Shown piece after piece: positions 10,356 to 21,950 of a DNA stretch of 64,000 nucleotides. How positions within the stretch are numbered: the stretch's first letter is position 1; every line of letters starts with the position of its first letter. Source of the DNA: Gnetum montanum (taxonomy: Eukaryota > Streptophyta > Gnetopsida > Gnetales > Gnetaceae); contig MNCI01017947.1 of the NCBI GenBank assembly GCA_015680685.1, positions 67,901 to 131,900 on the forward strand. The letters are read 5' to 3'. The notes under the pieces are model-generated. The model made no database searches. It had not been told where the DNA came from and saw only the letters and a program-made list of their open reading frames with translations. The position numbers were made by a program, and so were the translations under genes.

Positions 10356-12010
10356 ATTTGGATCTCTGCCTTGATGCTTAGTTTTGTTTTTCTGGTTTTC
10401 TGCGATTTCTGGTTTTTGCTGCACTATTTCTGTTTGCGAATTTTTGCGATTTCTGGGTTTTCTACGATTTGCGGCAATTGTTCGCAGATATTGTAAGAAC
10501 CGCTTGAGGTTGAATCTGCTGCTGTGTTTTTTAACCTGCTGAGATTTTAAATCGCTTATTTTGGACCTGGGGAAGGGACTGTTACAATTTAATTTATTGA
10601 CTGGATGGAGTTTTATTACATGCGGCTTTTTACGCATGTTTCCAGTTCACTATGTAAAGATTTTGGAAACGATAGAAGGTCTGTCTTAAATTATTGTTGA
10701 TCGGCAATTTACAATTTTGGGAATTATTGTTGATCCATTGGCATTCCTCGTGCGAGTGCGTGCTCTGTTAGGGTTTCTGGCACTTCCTAATTAGGAATTT
10801 CTTTAAGCATTTAGAAAATTATTTATTTGTCATACCGTCTGTCCGCAACCCATTATTTTATTTGATGGTGGTGTTTTTCCGTTGCTTTGATGCCCATGTT
10901 GGAATCACCTTTTGAAATGTAGATAAGTTTAGTTTTTTTTTTTCATACAAATTCCATCAAAATAAAGCATATCATCAAACTGGCAATACCGTTTTGCATA
11001 GGTATAACTGCTACACCCATAACACAATAATAGAGTTTGATTAGTCCAGTAAAACTACGAAATGGTAGCTTCATATTGTGCCTATTTCTGGTAATTGTGC
11101 TTCTGGTTTACAGAATTTTGAAAAATTGTTGCCATTCTGCGTTACTTGCTGTGTAGCACATGGCAGAAGGTTATTTCATTCATGAAAATTCAATTCTTCT
11201 TTTATGGCAATTTTCTATTTGCTTGCATTAATAACAATAGCAGGAAAATATATCACTAGTTTAGTCAATATTGATTTTGTCAACATTGATTTTGATGCAT
11301 AATGTAATCGTTTGTATAACTAGAAAGAAATTTTTGCATCATTTACTAGTGATCCTTATATTTTGTATAGTCTAAGAGTGGCCACAGCATCTTTGATTAT
11401 ACAAAATTATAAATTAAGAGTTTTAGATCACATAAGTAATTGTGATTAATCACATATAATATAATAGACTTTATCCCACAGGAATTTCTATTATATTTAA
11501 CGTGGTCAATCAGGATGAAATATTGAATTATTTTTCTTAATTTGCCCACAGGGATTAAGAAAAGGCATATAATTCAATAGTTTCCTCATAAGGATATATG
11601 GATCTATTTGAATTAAAATTTAGCCCACAGGCAATTTTATGTCATTTGATTCATATTTTGCACGTTTTACATTGGTAAATGTGCCCTAAGGTATTTCATC
11701 ACATATATAGTATTGTGATTAATCATCTGTCATATAATAGATTTTGTCCCACATGAATTTCCATTATATTTACAGTGATTAATCAGGGTGAAGTATTGAA
11801 TTATTTTTCTTAATTTGCCCACAGGGATTAAGAAAAGGAATATAGTTTAATAGCTTCATCATAAGGATATATGAGTCTGTTTGAATTAAAATTTAGCCCA
11901 CAGGCAATTTTATGTCATGTGATTCATATTTTTGCATGTTTACATTGGTACACATGTCCTACAGTTTATAGCCTAAAATTTAGTGACATAAGCATGTTTA
12001 TTTTGCAGCT
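10356..12010 (+). other. Untranslated leader of the copia element with a duplicated block
   Basis: A 1.65-kb leader. Two related blocks, about 11440-11690 and 11705-11960, are tandem copies diverged by substitutions. Within them CCCACAGG or a close variant recurs near 11476, 11547, 11622, 11748, 11818 and 11898. The leader ends TTATTTTGCAG four bases before the gag-pol ATG, which resembles a splice acceptor. The function is unknown; packaging, dimerisation or splicing signals are possible. Confidence 0.7.
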
Positions 12011-15000
12011 ATGCAACCTGTAAATTACTCTGACTTTAAATGTGACATTCCTGAATTGATGGGTGATAATTACAAGGTGTGGAAGGAGAGAATTCTCCTT
12101 CATTTAGGATGGATGGACATTGATTATGCTATCCGTAAGGATGAACCACCTGCGGTTAATGCAACCAGCCATCCAGATGATATTGGTCTTTATGATAAAT
12201 GGGAGCGATCTAATCGTCTCTGCGTAATGTTCATAAAAACCAAGATCTCGGCTGGTATACGTGGATCATTGGAACAGTATAACAATGTGCGCGCTTTGTT
12301 AAAAGCTATTGATGAACAATTTGAAACATCAGACAAAGCGTTGGCCAGCACCTTGATAATGAAGTTCTCATCCATGAAGCTCACTAGAATTGGTGGTGTG
12401 CGTGAGCACATCATGCACATGAGGGACATAGCGGCTCAACTAAAAACACTTGAGGTTGAGATGTCTGAATCTTTCCTTGTGCACTACATCCTAAACACGC
12501 TCCCACCGCAGTATGGACCCTTTAAGATTTCTTACAACACACATAAGGACAAATGGTCAATTAATGAATTGATGACCATGTGTGTGCAAGAAGAGGGTAG
12601 ACTTGCCATGGAAGCGAAGGAAAGTGTGCATCTGGCCATGCAAGGAAAGAATACAAAACAAGTCAACACTAAAGGGAAGGGAAAAATCCCTCCACAAGCT
12701 GATATCAAGAAGGAATCTAGATGCTTTTTCTGTAAAAAGAAAGGGCACATAAAGAAAGATTGCCTTAAACATCAGAGATGGCTTGAAAAGAAAGGTACTC
12801 AATCCTCATTTGTTTGTTTTGAATCTAATATGGTTGATGTTAGTCATAACACATGGTGGATTGACTCCGGTTCTACAATCCATGTTACTAATTCCTTGCA
12901 GGGATTAGCAAACCTAAGGAAGCCAGTAGGAAGTGAGTCATGCATCTATTCGGGCAACAAGATGCGCTCACATGTGGAAGCGATTGGCACATGCAAATTA
13001 GTTTTAAGTAGTGGTTTTGTTTTGGATTTGGAAAGGACATTTTACATTCCTTGTTTTTCAAGGAATTTAATTTCTGTATCAAGGCTTGTATCATTGGGAT
13101 TTTCCTTTAACTTTTCAGATACTATGTTCAGTGTATCTTATAGATCTGAAATAGTTGGAAATGGTACATTAACAGATGGTCTTTTTCAACTTAATTTACA
13201 AAACGACACTTCTTACACTTCTATGCATGTTCATGCTGGCATTAAGCGATGTGTTATGAATGAGGAATCCTCTATGTTATGGCATCGTAGATTAGGCCAT
13301 ATCTCCATTGAGAGAATCAAGCGCTTGGTAACTGATGGAGTACTTAGTACTCTTGATTTTACTGACTTTGACACTTGTGTAAACTGCATAAAGGGAAAGC
13401 AGACCAATGTGTCAAAGAAAGGTGCCAAGAGGAGTTCTGCCATATTAGAAATCATACATACGGATATTTGTAGTCCAGATATGGATGCATATGATCAACG
13501 GTATTTCATTACCTTTATTGATGACTACTCACGATACATGTATCTCTACTTGCTTCATCACAAAAATGAAGCTTTAGATGCCTTTAAGGTATTTAAGGCT
13601 GAAGTAGAGAAACAATGCGGTAAGCAAATAAAGATAGTGAGGTCTGATAGAGGTGGTGAATACTATGGTAGATACACTGATGATGGACAAGCACCTGGTC
13701 CCTTTGCTAAGTTTCTTCAAGAGCATGGGATTGTTGCCCAATACACTATGCCTGGTTCTCCGGACCAAAATGGTGTGGCAGAAAGAAGAAACCGAACATT
13801 ATTGGACATGGTGCGGAGTATGCTTAGCAGCTCCAAGCTTCCTAAGTCTTTGTGGAATGAAGCCCTTAAGACGGCAGTGTATATATTAAACCGAGTTCCA
13901 ACCAAGGCTGTCTCTAAGACACCATTTGAATTGTGGAAAGGTTGGAAACCGAGTTTGCGACATATACGCATTTGGGGATGCCCGTCTGAGGTAAGAGTCT
14001 ATAATCCACAAGAGAAGAAGCTAGACCCTAGGACCATAAGTGGGTATTTCGTTGGATATGCCGAACGGTCTAAGGGATACAGATTTTATTGTCCATCACA
14101 TACTACTAGGTTTGTGGAATCAAGGAATGCTAAATTTCTTGAGAATGACTTGATTAGTGGGAGTCATCATTCCTGGAACGAAATTCCAGCGACTGATCAT
14201 GCGGATGCTCAACCCTCTACTTCAAGTACTCGATTGATTGTTGTACACAACACGCCTACAGTACAAATACGTGATGTACATCCACCAGTCGTTGAAGTTC
14301 CACAAACTGCTGGTCAAGACATAGTAGATCCAGCTGAACAACAGATACCAGTTCCTGTTGAACAGCCCGTTGATCATCTTGCCCCTCAGGAGCCTGATGA
14401 ACCAACATTAAGACGATCTACTAGAATAAAGCGATCAGCGATTCCTAGTGACTATATAGTGTATCTACAGGAATCTGACTACAACATAGGAGCCGAAAAT
14501 GATCCTGACACGTTTTCACAAGCCATGAGTTGTAAGGAATCCGACTTATGGTATGATGCCATGAAAGATGAGATGAACTCTATGTCCACTAATGGAGTCT
14601 GGGATCTTGTCAAGTTGCCCAATGGTGTTAAAGCCATAGGATCCAAATGGGTCTTCAAGACTAAAAGAGACTCCTTGGGCAACATTGAAAGATATAAGGC
14701 TAGACTTGTTGCCAAAGGGTTCACTCAGCAGGAGGGAATAGATTACATGGAGACCTTTTCTCCTGTATCTAAGAAGGACTCCCTTCGTGTGATCATGGCA
14801 TTGGTAGCTCACTTTGATTTTGAACTACATCAAATGGATGTGAAAACAGCATTCCTTAATGGTGATCTAGAGGAAGAGGTTTATATGAAACAACCTGAAG
14901 GATTCTCCTCTAATGATGGTGAGCAATTGGTATGCAAGCTTAAGAAGTCTATATATGGCTTGAAACAGGCCTCCCGTCAGTGGTATTTGAAATTCCATGA

Positions 15001-16072
15001 TGTCATCACTTCATTTGGCTTTGAAGAAAACATCATGGATCAATGCATATACCAGAAGGTCAGTGGGAGTAAAATCTGTTTTCTTGTCCTCTATGTGGAT
15101 GATATCCTTCTTGCAACCAATGATCATGGATTTTTATATGCGGTGAAACAATTTCTCTCTAAGAATTTTGACATGCAGGATATGGGTGAGGCATCTTATG
15201 TCCTTGGCATTAAGATCCATAGGGATAGATCTAGATATATTCTGGGTCTATCGCAGGAAACCTATATTAATAAAGTTCTAGAGAGGTTTCGGATGAAAGA
15301 TTGTTCACCAAGTATTGCACCCATTGTAAAGGGTGACAGGTTCAATTTGAACCAGTGCCCTATGAATGATTTAGAGAAAAGTCACATGAGCAACATTCCA
15401 TATGCTTCAGCTGTTGGAAGCCTTATGTATGCTCAGGTCTGCACACGACCTGACATTGCATTTGCTGTGGGGATGTTGGGCCGATATCAGAGTAATCCAG
15501 GTATCGACCACTGGAAGGCTGCAAAGAAAGTCATGAGGTACCTTCAAGGTACAAAGGATTACATGCTTATGTATCGACGAACTGACCATTTGGAGGTGAT
15601 TGGCTACTCCGATTCAGACTTTGCTGGCTGCGTTGATTCCAGGAAATCAACATCAGGTTATGTTTTTATGCTAGCTGGAGGAGCCATCTCCTGGAGGAGT
15701 GGAAAGCAAACCTTGGTTGCTACTTCCACAATGGAGGCAGAGTTCGTTTCTTGTTTTGAGGCTACTTCACATGGTGTATGGTTAAAGAGTTTCATATCAG
15801 GGCTTAGAATTCTGGATTCAATATCTAGGCCATTACAGATATTTTGTGACAATTCAGCTGCTGTCTTTATGGCTAAGAATAATAAGAGTGGCAGTCGAAA
15901 TAAACACGTCGACATAAAGTACTTAGCCATAAGGGATCGCATTAAAGAAAATAAAGTGGTCATAGATCATATCAGCACTGAATTAATGCTAGCTGATCCT
16001 TTGACCAAAGGAATGCCACCACGGTCATTCAAGGATCATGTCACTCGGATGGGACTTGGTTCCATGATGTAA
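12011..16072 (+). CDS. Copia gag-pol polyprotein (1353 aa)
   Basis: One uninterrupted frame encodes all the products a copia element needs to form particles, make cDNA and integrate. In order: gag (about residues 1-235), CCHC zinc knuckle CFFCKKKGHIKKDC (238-251), aspartic protease WWIDSGSTIHVT with Asp285, GAG-pre-integrase LWHRRLGHIS (His425), integrase with catalytic Asp485, Asp546 (RSDRGGEY) and Glu591 (NGVAERRN), reverse transcriptase with YVDD at 1028-1031, and RNase H with CDNSAAVFMAKN (Asp1280) near the C-terminus. Integrase before RT fixes it as Ty1/copia. All catalytic residues checked are present. The 44-residue gap between the second Asp and the Glu is longer than the 35 typical of Tnt1, because of an insert around GRYTDDGQAPGPFAKF. 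The ATG is the first in frame after the leader and immediately precedes gag-like sequence. Confidence 0.97.
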   Translation: MQPVNYSDFKCDIPELMGDNYKVWKERILLHLGWMDIDYAIRKDEPPAVNATSHPDDIGLYDKWERSNRLCVMFIKTKISAGIRGSLEQYNNVRALLKAIDEQFETSDKALASTLIMKFSSMKLTRIGGVREHIMHMRDIAAQLKTLEVEMSESFLVHYILNTLPPQYGPFKISYNTHKDKWSINELMTMCVQEEGRLAMEAKESVHLAMQGKNTKQVNTKGKGKIPPQADIKKESRCFFCKKKGHIKKDCLKHQRWLEKKGTQSSFVCFESNMVDVSHNTWWIDSGSTIHVTNSLQGLANLRKPVGSESCIYSGNKMRSHVEAIGTCKLVLSSGFVLDLERTFYIPCFSRNLISVSRLVSLGFSFNFSDTMFSVSYRSEIVGNGTLTDGLFQLNLQNDTSYTSMHVHAGIKRCVMNEESSMLWHRRLGHISIERIKRLVTDGVLSTLDFTDFDTCVNCIKGKQTNVSKKGAKRSSAILEIIHTDICSPDMDAYDQRYFITFIDDYSRYMYLYLLHHKNEALDAFKVFKAEVEKQCGKQIKIVRSDRGGEYYGRYTDDGQAPGPFAKFLQEHGIVAQYTMPGSPDQNGVAERRNRTLLDMVRSMLSSSKLPKSLWNEALKTAVYILNRVPTKAVSKTPFELWKGWKPSLRHIRIWGCPSEVRVYNPQEKKLDPRTISGYFVGYAERSKGYRFYCPSHTTRFVESRNAKFLENDLISGSHHSWNEIPATDHADAQPSTSSTRLIVVHNTPTVQIRDVHPPVVEVPQTAGQDIVDPAEQQIPVPVEQPVDHLAPQEPDEPTLRRSTRIKRSAIPSDYIVYLQESDYNIGAENDPDTFSQAMSCKESDLWYDAMKDEMNSMSTNGVWDLVKLPNGVKAIGSKWVFKTKRDSLGNIERYKARLVAKGFTQQEGIDYMETFSPVSKKDSLRVIMALVAHFDFELHQMDVKTAFLNGDLEEEVYMKQPEGFSSNDGEQLVCKLKKSIYGLKQASRQWYLKFHDVITSFGFEENIMDQCIYQKVSGSKICFLVLYVDDILLATNDHGFLYAVKQFLSKNFDMQDMGEASYVLGIKIHRDRSRYILGLSQETYINKVLERFRMKDCSPSIAPIVKGDRFNLNQCPMNDLEKSHMSNIPYASAVGSLMYAQVCTRPDIAFAVGMLGRYQSNPGIDHWKAAKKVMRYLQGTKDYMLMYRRTDHLEVIGYSDSDFAGCVDSRKSTSGYVFMLAGGAISWRSGKQTLVATSTMEAEFVSCFEATSHGVWLKSFISGLRILDSISRPLQIFCDNSAAVFMAKNNKSGSRNKHVDIKYLAIRDRIKENKVVIDHISTELMLADPLTKGMPPRSFKDHVTRMGLGSMM

Positions 16073-16348
16073 TATGTTGTACAACATTACAGTGTTAATG
16101 AAACTCTATTCAGTTGTGCGTTTTCTCATACAGTTGCGCATAAAGTCATTAGAGAACACACACATAAGGTCGGACCGCGAATAAACATTGGGTTTGTTCA
16201 TACAGTTAAAGTTACCATATAAAGGAATTGACTTTGAGAAATAATACATTGTAATACATGGAAGATACTACTCGCATTAAGAGGAACTATCGCCATGATT
16301 CATGTATTTGTTTCTTGAAAGTTGGATATTAGAATAAATATGGAGACC

Positions 16349-16359
16349 AAGTGGGAGAT
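16349..16359 (+). other. Polypurine tract of the copia element
   Basis: AAGTGGGAGA immediately precedes the 3' LTR and is the expected primer for plus-strand synthesis. Confidence 0.8.
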
Positions 16360-16834
16360 TGTAACAATGGTGGAAACATGCCTCCTACATTGTGACAATT
16401 GCGGAAACATGCCTCCTACGTAAACATGGAAAGTCCTAAAAACGATTCAACTTTCTAATGTAACAATGTGATAGCTTTGGAAATTTCTATTCATTGTTAT
16501 CGGTAATGGTCTCATATTTTTCTAATAAATGGTAACTGGTTCCGGTGCCTTACGGTTTCTTGATGGGAGAACACGGCACCAAGAATCAATTGCAGTATAG
16601 CAGTTCAGGTCCCTTTCACAGTCGCTTATAGTCTGCATACACCATCACCGTAGAGCGCCTGTGTGAAAGAAGATCCAGAACATTCATCAATGGCATTAAT
16701 GGCTAGAGGTCAGTTCGATCTGTTTTTCAAATTGTTTTATGCATTCTGGTTTCATGCACATTTGTAGATTAAGAGATCTGTTTTACATGCTTCCGCTTGT
16801 GCAATCCTTTTGATGCACGCCAAGATTTCTTACA
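16360..16834 (+). repeat. 3' LTR of the copia element
   Basis: 475 bp, starting TGTAACAATGG and ending TTCTTACA, followed by the target duplication CATAA. It keeps a segment of about 117 bp that is missing from the 5' LTR. Confidence 0.95.
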
Positions 16835-16839
16835 CATAA

Positions 16840-17118
16840 TTTATTACCGAAAGACTCCTTTAAAGTACAGTGGCGACATAGTTGATGACAAGCAACCGAA
16901 ATGCTTGTAACTATCATCTTATACTTCGTTAAAGCTATATCTTTACTTTCCTGAATCGAATTTATAACCTAGTTTTCTCATAAGGTAAACATTGCATTTA
17001 TTTTCTAAATACAATTTATTTTCTATATAATAATTATAAAATTGGTGAAGAAACTCAAGCTCATTTGATTAGAATACATGGCTTTTGTAGTTAGGGGGCA
17101 GCAGGTGGCCTATGATAC
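16840..17118. other. Spacer between elements, no gene seen
   Basis: AT-rich sequence continuing the DNA into which the copia element inserted. It ends at the AAGGG target duplication of solo LTR H. Confidence 0.5.
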
Positions 17119-17123
17119 AAGGG

Positions 17124-17947
17124 TGATGAGTGGTGGAGCAATTCTAACACTTTACCATACAAGTCATAAGTGCCATCGTGTGACTAGATTGTAATATGCA
17201 TATGGATAATATAATTATGTCAACAATGTGACCATATCGTAATACGCATATGGATAATATAATTATGCCAACAATAGATGTTAAGTTTGAGATTGCTATA
17301 TTTCCACCTTGAGGTAGTGAAGTTCAAATGTATGGTTTAGCTCTTAGTGAGGCGTATGATTAGTTGATGTTGAGAGGCTCTTAAGTGCTCCTAAAGTAAA
17401 CATGATTGAATAAATTCTAAGTCTAGTTAACTAAAAAAAAAAACCTATCCTAGCCTAGTGTGATGGACATTTGGTCTTGGTCTACCATTCATGCCTTAGA
17501 CTTGTATAGCTATCACTGGGATTACCAAGTGGACTACTGGGTGAACCAAGCAATGCTACTATTGGGTTACCAAATTACTACACTTAGCACTCGAAACTAG
17601 TTGTATCCATATGGCTTACTAATGACATGTAAAATAAAGTGCTTTGAAAAGTAAATTATTAAGCTAATAAAACAATAAAAAATATGCTAAATAAGCAAAT
17701 AAAACTAAGGGAATGCTACAATGATGGAATGTAATCTTGATCTTTATTGTCGTCATGAACTGCATCCAAGTACAATTTACTCAAATAAAGACATCGTTCA
17801 ACTGCTAAACATTACATTGTAAGCATTCACTCTATTACTAAGGCTATGAAAACAAATTGCAAGAATTTGAGCAAAATAAATTGCAAGAATTTGAGCAATG
17901 GTGGAATGAAAAGCTATGGATTGTGCATCCAAGTGCTGGTATTTATA
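17124..17947 (-). repeat. Solo LTR H, left part (split by element A)
   Basis: Minus-strand LTR of the gypsy family; in plus orientation it starts TGATGAGTGGTGG. It resembles the LTRs of element B (CATACAAGTCA..., GACTAGATTGTAAT...). Its target duplication AAGGG lies at 17119-17123 and is matched at 37538-37542 after the right part. Confidence 0.9.
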
Positions 17948-18781
17948 TGATGAGGTGCATTGTTGGGCCATGTCGATGGGATGCCGTTGACACAACCTCA
18001 ATCCACATTGACGCAAGGTTTGACCCATTGACGAGGCACCTTGTTTCACCTATTTGTCGCATTTATGGCATAAGTTTTCATAGTTGTAGCAAAGCGCTTC
18101 TAGATTTTCCACTTCAAAGTTAAAATATTTTCTAAGTATCCACAGTAGGAGTCAAAGAGTATGAATCTTTATTCAAACACTATTGTACCTAAGCACTTTA
18201 GTGTGGATGACAATAAAGATGAGCTTTTCTGATAAACCTTGCAACACTTGGACTAGATTAATTGTTTACTTATGCATTTAATATTCCAGAAATGTCCTTT
18301 AAATTTTTAAGTAATTAAGTGATTAATTAATATAGATTAAATAGCAGCACATAAGTATGACCACTTTGAGCATACGTCTAATGCTTGGTAATTCCAGTAA
18401 TGCTTAACGTTTGGTAACCCAATAGCGCTACATGTGTTCAGAATGTGTACGGTAAGTGGGAATAGATGCTTATGTTAGGATTAGTTAAGTGTTAACTAGT
18501 TATTAGGTTAATTTAGTAATTAAATACTTTATTCTTTATTCTTGTTCTTAGGTGACTTGATTCATAAAACAAAAAATGATAAAAATCATATACCTCAGTT
18601 ACACTTAACCATACCCTTGAACTTCATAAGTGGAACTGAGAAGACAATGATCGCAACAATTAGTTTCACCTCCTAGTATCTAGTGTACTTAGAGAACTAA
18701 AGTTTATGGAATTCAACCAGATTGCTGAGTGAATGCTAGAGATTCGTATGGTTGGGCTTAGGGTATACTTGTTGCTCATCA
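17948..18781 (+). repeat. 5' LTR of element A
   Basis: Starts TGATGAGGTGCATTG and ends GTTGCTCATCA. It aligns along its length with 36551-37433 (shared ATTGTTGGGCCA, TTTATGGCATAAG, CACTTGGACTAGATTAATT), with many substitutions and indels, so this is an old insertion. Confidence 0.93.
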
Positions 18782-18800
18782 TTGGCACTATTACTAGGGA
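18782..18800 (+). other. Primer binding site of element A (degenerate)
   Basis: TTGGCACTATTACTAGGGA directly follows the 5' LTR. It aligns with the tRNA-Asp-type PBS of element E (TTGGCGCCATTGTGGGGGA) with several changes. Confidence 0.8.
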
Positions 18801-18934
18801 CTTTAATTTAATACATGCGCTATCTAAGACTTACTGAAAATTATTTAACATAGTTGGATGGAACCTTAAAGTCACAATCATTCAAATAATAATAATAATT
18901 GTAAAAATCACACTAGTATTTTTGTTGATCCAAG

Positions 18935-21300
18935 ATGTCTTCTTCTCACAAGGATGATTCTTTGCCTAAATTTGAGCATACATCTAATCAAAGGAATGAA
19001 TGATCAAATCAACTAGTGCCCCAACAATGTTGAGTGGTGTATACTCATCCTGATGAGTATGTGCCTAACTTCACCTTTGTCCTACATTAGGATGACCAAA
19101 TGCAGTAGAGGAACATGGAGGACAACATTATGTTTTCGCCTAATCGATCAATTTATGTGATGCTCCAACAAATTTTTATGAGGTTGGGCATCCAGGGGCT
19201 TCATGTTGAGTACGTTGTGTAGGATCATGACTCTAGGGATTACCATCCCACTGAAGAACAACATAAAATCGATTAGTAATAGGAGAAGCGCTATGAAGCT
19301 ATGAAGGGAAAATAGTTCAATAATCCCTTGTTCCTACTGGACCAAAAGGATAGTGAGGATCCCTTCTCTGGGGATTCTCATTTCACTGACTCTCCTTCCC
19401 TTGGTTTTGATGAAGGGGGCTTGAACCAAAACTCACAATCCACTATAAACAATTCAATTTAGGCAAGAATGACTTTTGTGATCATGGGGGATCCAAAGGT
19501 GGGAGTCATAGCAGGGATAGGGACAAGCATCATGATGATGATCATGGCTATCACCATTAAAGAGGGGGTGGCAGACATTGTTATGCTAGTCCTCCTTCAT
19601 CTTCACCTTTGTCATCCTCTTCTTCCTCCTCTAGCTTCGATTGAAGCCACAGAGGATGTGACCATGATGAAGGTGGTCGATGGCATAGAGGTGATCATAG
19701 GGCCTACTAGACTAGTCGAGATCAGGGACGTGGGCATTTTAGGGAGGCCCACCACCACAAGAGAAAGGACAACAAAGGACATCATAGGCATCATGGCCAT
19801 CATAGAGGTCGTAACTATGATGAACTTGTTCTTGCAACTCAAAATATGTTGAATATCACAAAGGCAGTGTCCGATGAAGCATGTGAAAGATAACAGAATT
19901 AAGCAGTTGGATATGAACAATATCTCCAAGTTCGAAGGGGAATACAACTTAGATTTGTAGAACCATCTACAAGCCTTGCACAATGTCTATGCCTTACAGA
20001 ATGTGGAGAATGAATGATAGAAATTAAAGTTGTTCCCATGGACATTCATAAAAGAAACTAAAAGTTGGTATTGGTCCTTGGAGTCAAAATCAATCCATGG
20101 ATGGAGTATGATGCTTGAGCTCTTTAATGACAAATATCAGATGTACTCCTAAGTGTCCAACTCGAGAAAGAAGATCCAAGGTTGGAGATAAGAAACACAT
20201 GAACCCTTAGACGTAGCCATGGGAAAGTACTATTTTCTTTTGCACTGATGTCCTAGTCATGGTTATTCTCAAAGGGAGTAGCTTCGTTATATCATAGATG
20301 GGCTCCAATTTGAAATGAGGAGAACTCTTAGTGTCTATGCCCAAGGGAGACTATTAGAACTTAGAGCCCATTAGATTCAAAGGCCCATTGAGTAGGTTAC
20401 CAAAAAAGAGGGAAAGCTATGAAAGAGAGAAAGTGTAGAGGAGTACAACATTGGAAAAAACGAGTCCAATTTTGTGACAATGAGGAGGAGGAAATAATTA
20501 ATGAGGTGGTGCAATGGAAGACCTTGTCGATTCAAAAGTCTATTTCAAAAATTTTGATTAAGGTAGATAAATTGTGGGACTCTTTGGATAAAAAGTTCCA
20601 AATCGCTCTAAAAATAGCAGAGGAATCCAAAGAGCAAAGTAGTGATCATGACCGCATGAGAAGAAAGGAAGCTAAATGTGCCCACCAAAGGGGTAAGGGC
20701 AAGGCTACTACAGTAGAAGAGGTTGTGGAGTCTAAATTACATGATGATGGTGGATGTGACATCTGCTAATACAAACACCCTAGGAGATGTTTCCCAATTC
20801 TGTCACACTTGCAAGAATCTAAGATGTATGCTCTAAATCCTAGATTGGCCAAAAAGAAAGCACCTAGAAGATTGCCTTATCCTCAAGGCAATCCAAGGCA
20901 GTTTCACCAACAACAAGCCTATTATTCAAATGGAACTCCATCATAATCTTTTGAGCAGTATCATCAATGGTAGCATCCACAATCATGGGGGATGCCATCA
21001 CCAAGGAAGCAATACCCTTACAAACAACCTAATCCATATGGGTACTATGTTGAATAGCCCATTTCTCCATGTGACTCTTCTAGTTACATCTCATTCCAAC
21101 ATTACTACTATCCTCTTGAGTATTATAGAGCTTAATCTCCATCTCTAAGAGGGAAATCCTTATATCCTTATCATCCTCCTCATCCTTCTATGCATGTTCT
21201 TCTGTCTTCAACCCAATTATCACCTACTCCATCAATGCAGGGTGAGATTCTAGCCTAGCTATAGCAATGAAACACTACTAGGGTCGTAAACTTATAGCTA
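18935..21300 (+). pseudogene. gag of element A
   Basis: Decayed capsid/nucleocapsid gene starting MSSS at 18935, as in element E (62942). An N-terminal segment (VVYTHPDEYVPNFTFV, then DSRDYHPTEEQH) is shared with E. A histidine-rich linker follows, then a Retrotrans_gag-like core near 19920-20380 (QKLKLFPWTF...RSMMLELFNDKYQMYS type sequence, ending MRRTLSVYAQGRL). A remnant CDIC...HP..C near 20755 may be the zinc knuckle. There are many in-frame stops. Apparent open frames in other phases (for example 19469-19852) are shadows. Confidence 0.85.
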
Positions 21301-21479
21301 GCTCCTCAGCCAAGTAGTTCGGAGACCAGATCCTGGAAAGGACCATTCGTCTGAACCATCAGTCCTATAAAGCACCCACAAACTCATGCAACTGATAGCT
21401 CTGCTTCTCCCTCAACTTTTGCATCTAATTCGTTTGAGTCCCCTTCAAACCAACCATATTCCAAGGTGCATACCATCAT

Positions 21480-21950
21480 GTTAATCCATGTGGTAACTAA
21501 TTGGATAAAGGTTGCCCATCTTCCTAGGAAATGATCTGATCCTGGCAGTCCCTTAATCTATTTGCAAATCATTGGGAATGTGCCTTGCAAATTTTATTTG
21601 GATTCAGGTTTTGATGTAAATTTGATTTCTCACAAGATGTACAAAGCTTGGAACCTATCTCCACTCAATAATAATAACATTCATCTTGAGTTGGTAGACT
21701 AGTCCATCATTGTTTTATTGAAACTAGTAGAGGACATTGTGACAACTGTCTGTGGTTGGTCCTATCCTACCAATTTCCTAGTGATCCAAGTTAACAATTG
21801 TAAGGGGGACTTCCCAATCATCATGGAAGGGCTTGGCTAAGTACCATTGATGCACAATTTGACATTAGAGACCTTTCCTTAGATATTTTCAAGGGAAATA
21901 CATTTGGAAATATTAAGTGGAAGAGAGTTCCATGCATTGCGTATAGTGAT
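21480..21950 (+). pseudogene. Aspartic protease domain of element A
   Basis: Contains FYLDSGFDVNLISHKMYKAW, the retropepsin active-site DSG motif in gypsy context, followed by SYPTNFLVIQV and an IIMEGLG segment where elements of this type have ILGRPWL. It is interrupted by stops. It would have cleaved the gag-pol polyprotein. Confidence 0.85.

Larger units (their letters stand above)
9984..16834 (+). mobile_element. Complete Ty1/copia LTR retrotransposon
   Basis: A structurally intact element of 6851 bp: 5' LTR 9984-10341, PBS 10344-10355, leader, a single gag-pol frame 12011-16072, PPT just before 16360, and 3' LTR 16360-16834. Both LTRs start TGTAACAA and end TTCTTACA. The 5-bp target duplication CATAA is present at 9979-9983 and 16835-16839. 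Over the shared 358 bp the LTRs differ at about nine positions by eye, so the insertion is relatively recent but not brand new. The element could still encode all the proteins needed to transpose. Confidence 0.97.

Noticed and set aside
10290-10637. 115-codon minus-strand frame at the 5' end of the copia element
   Set aside because: It overlaps the 3' end of the LTR, the PBS and the leader on the wrong strand, and is low-complexity Lys/Asn/Gln-rich with no homology recognised.
19469-19983. Frames of 127 (+) and 123 (-) codons inside gag of element A
   Set aside because: Out of phase with the recognisable gag; they arise from the His/Asp-rich linker repeats.
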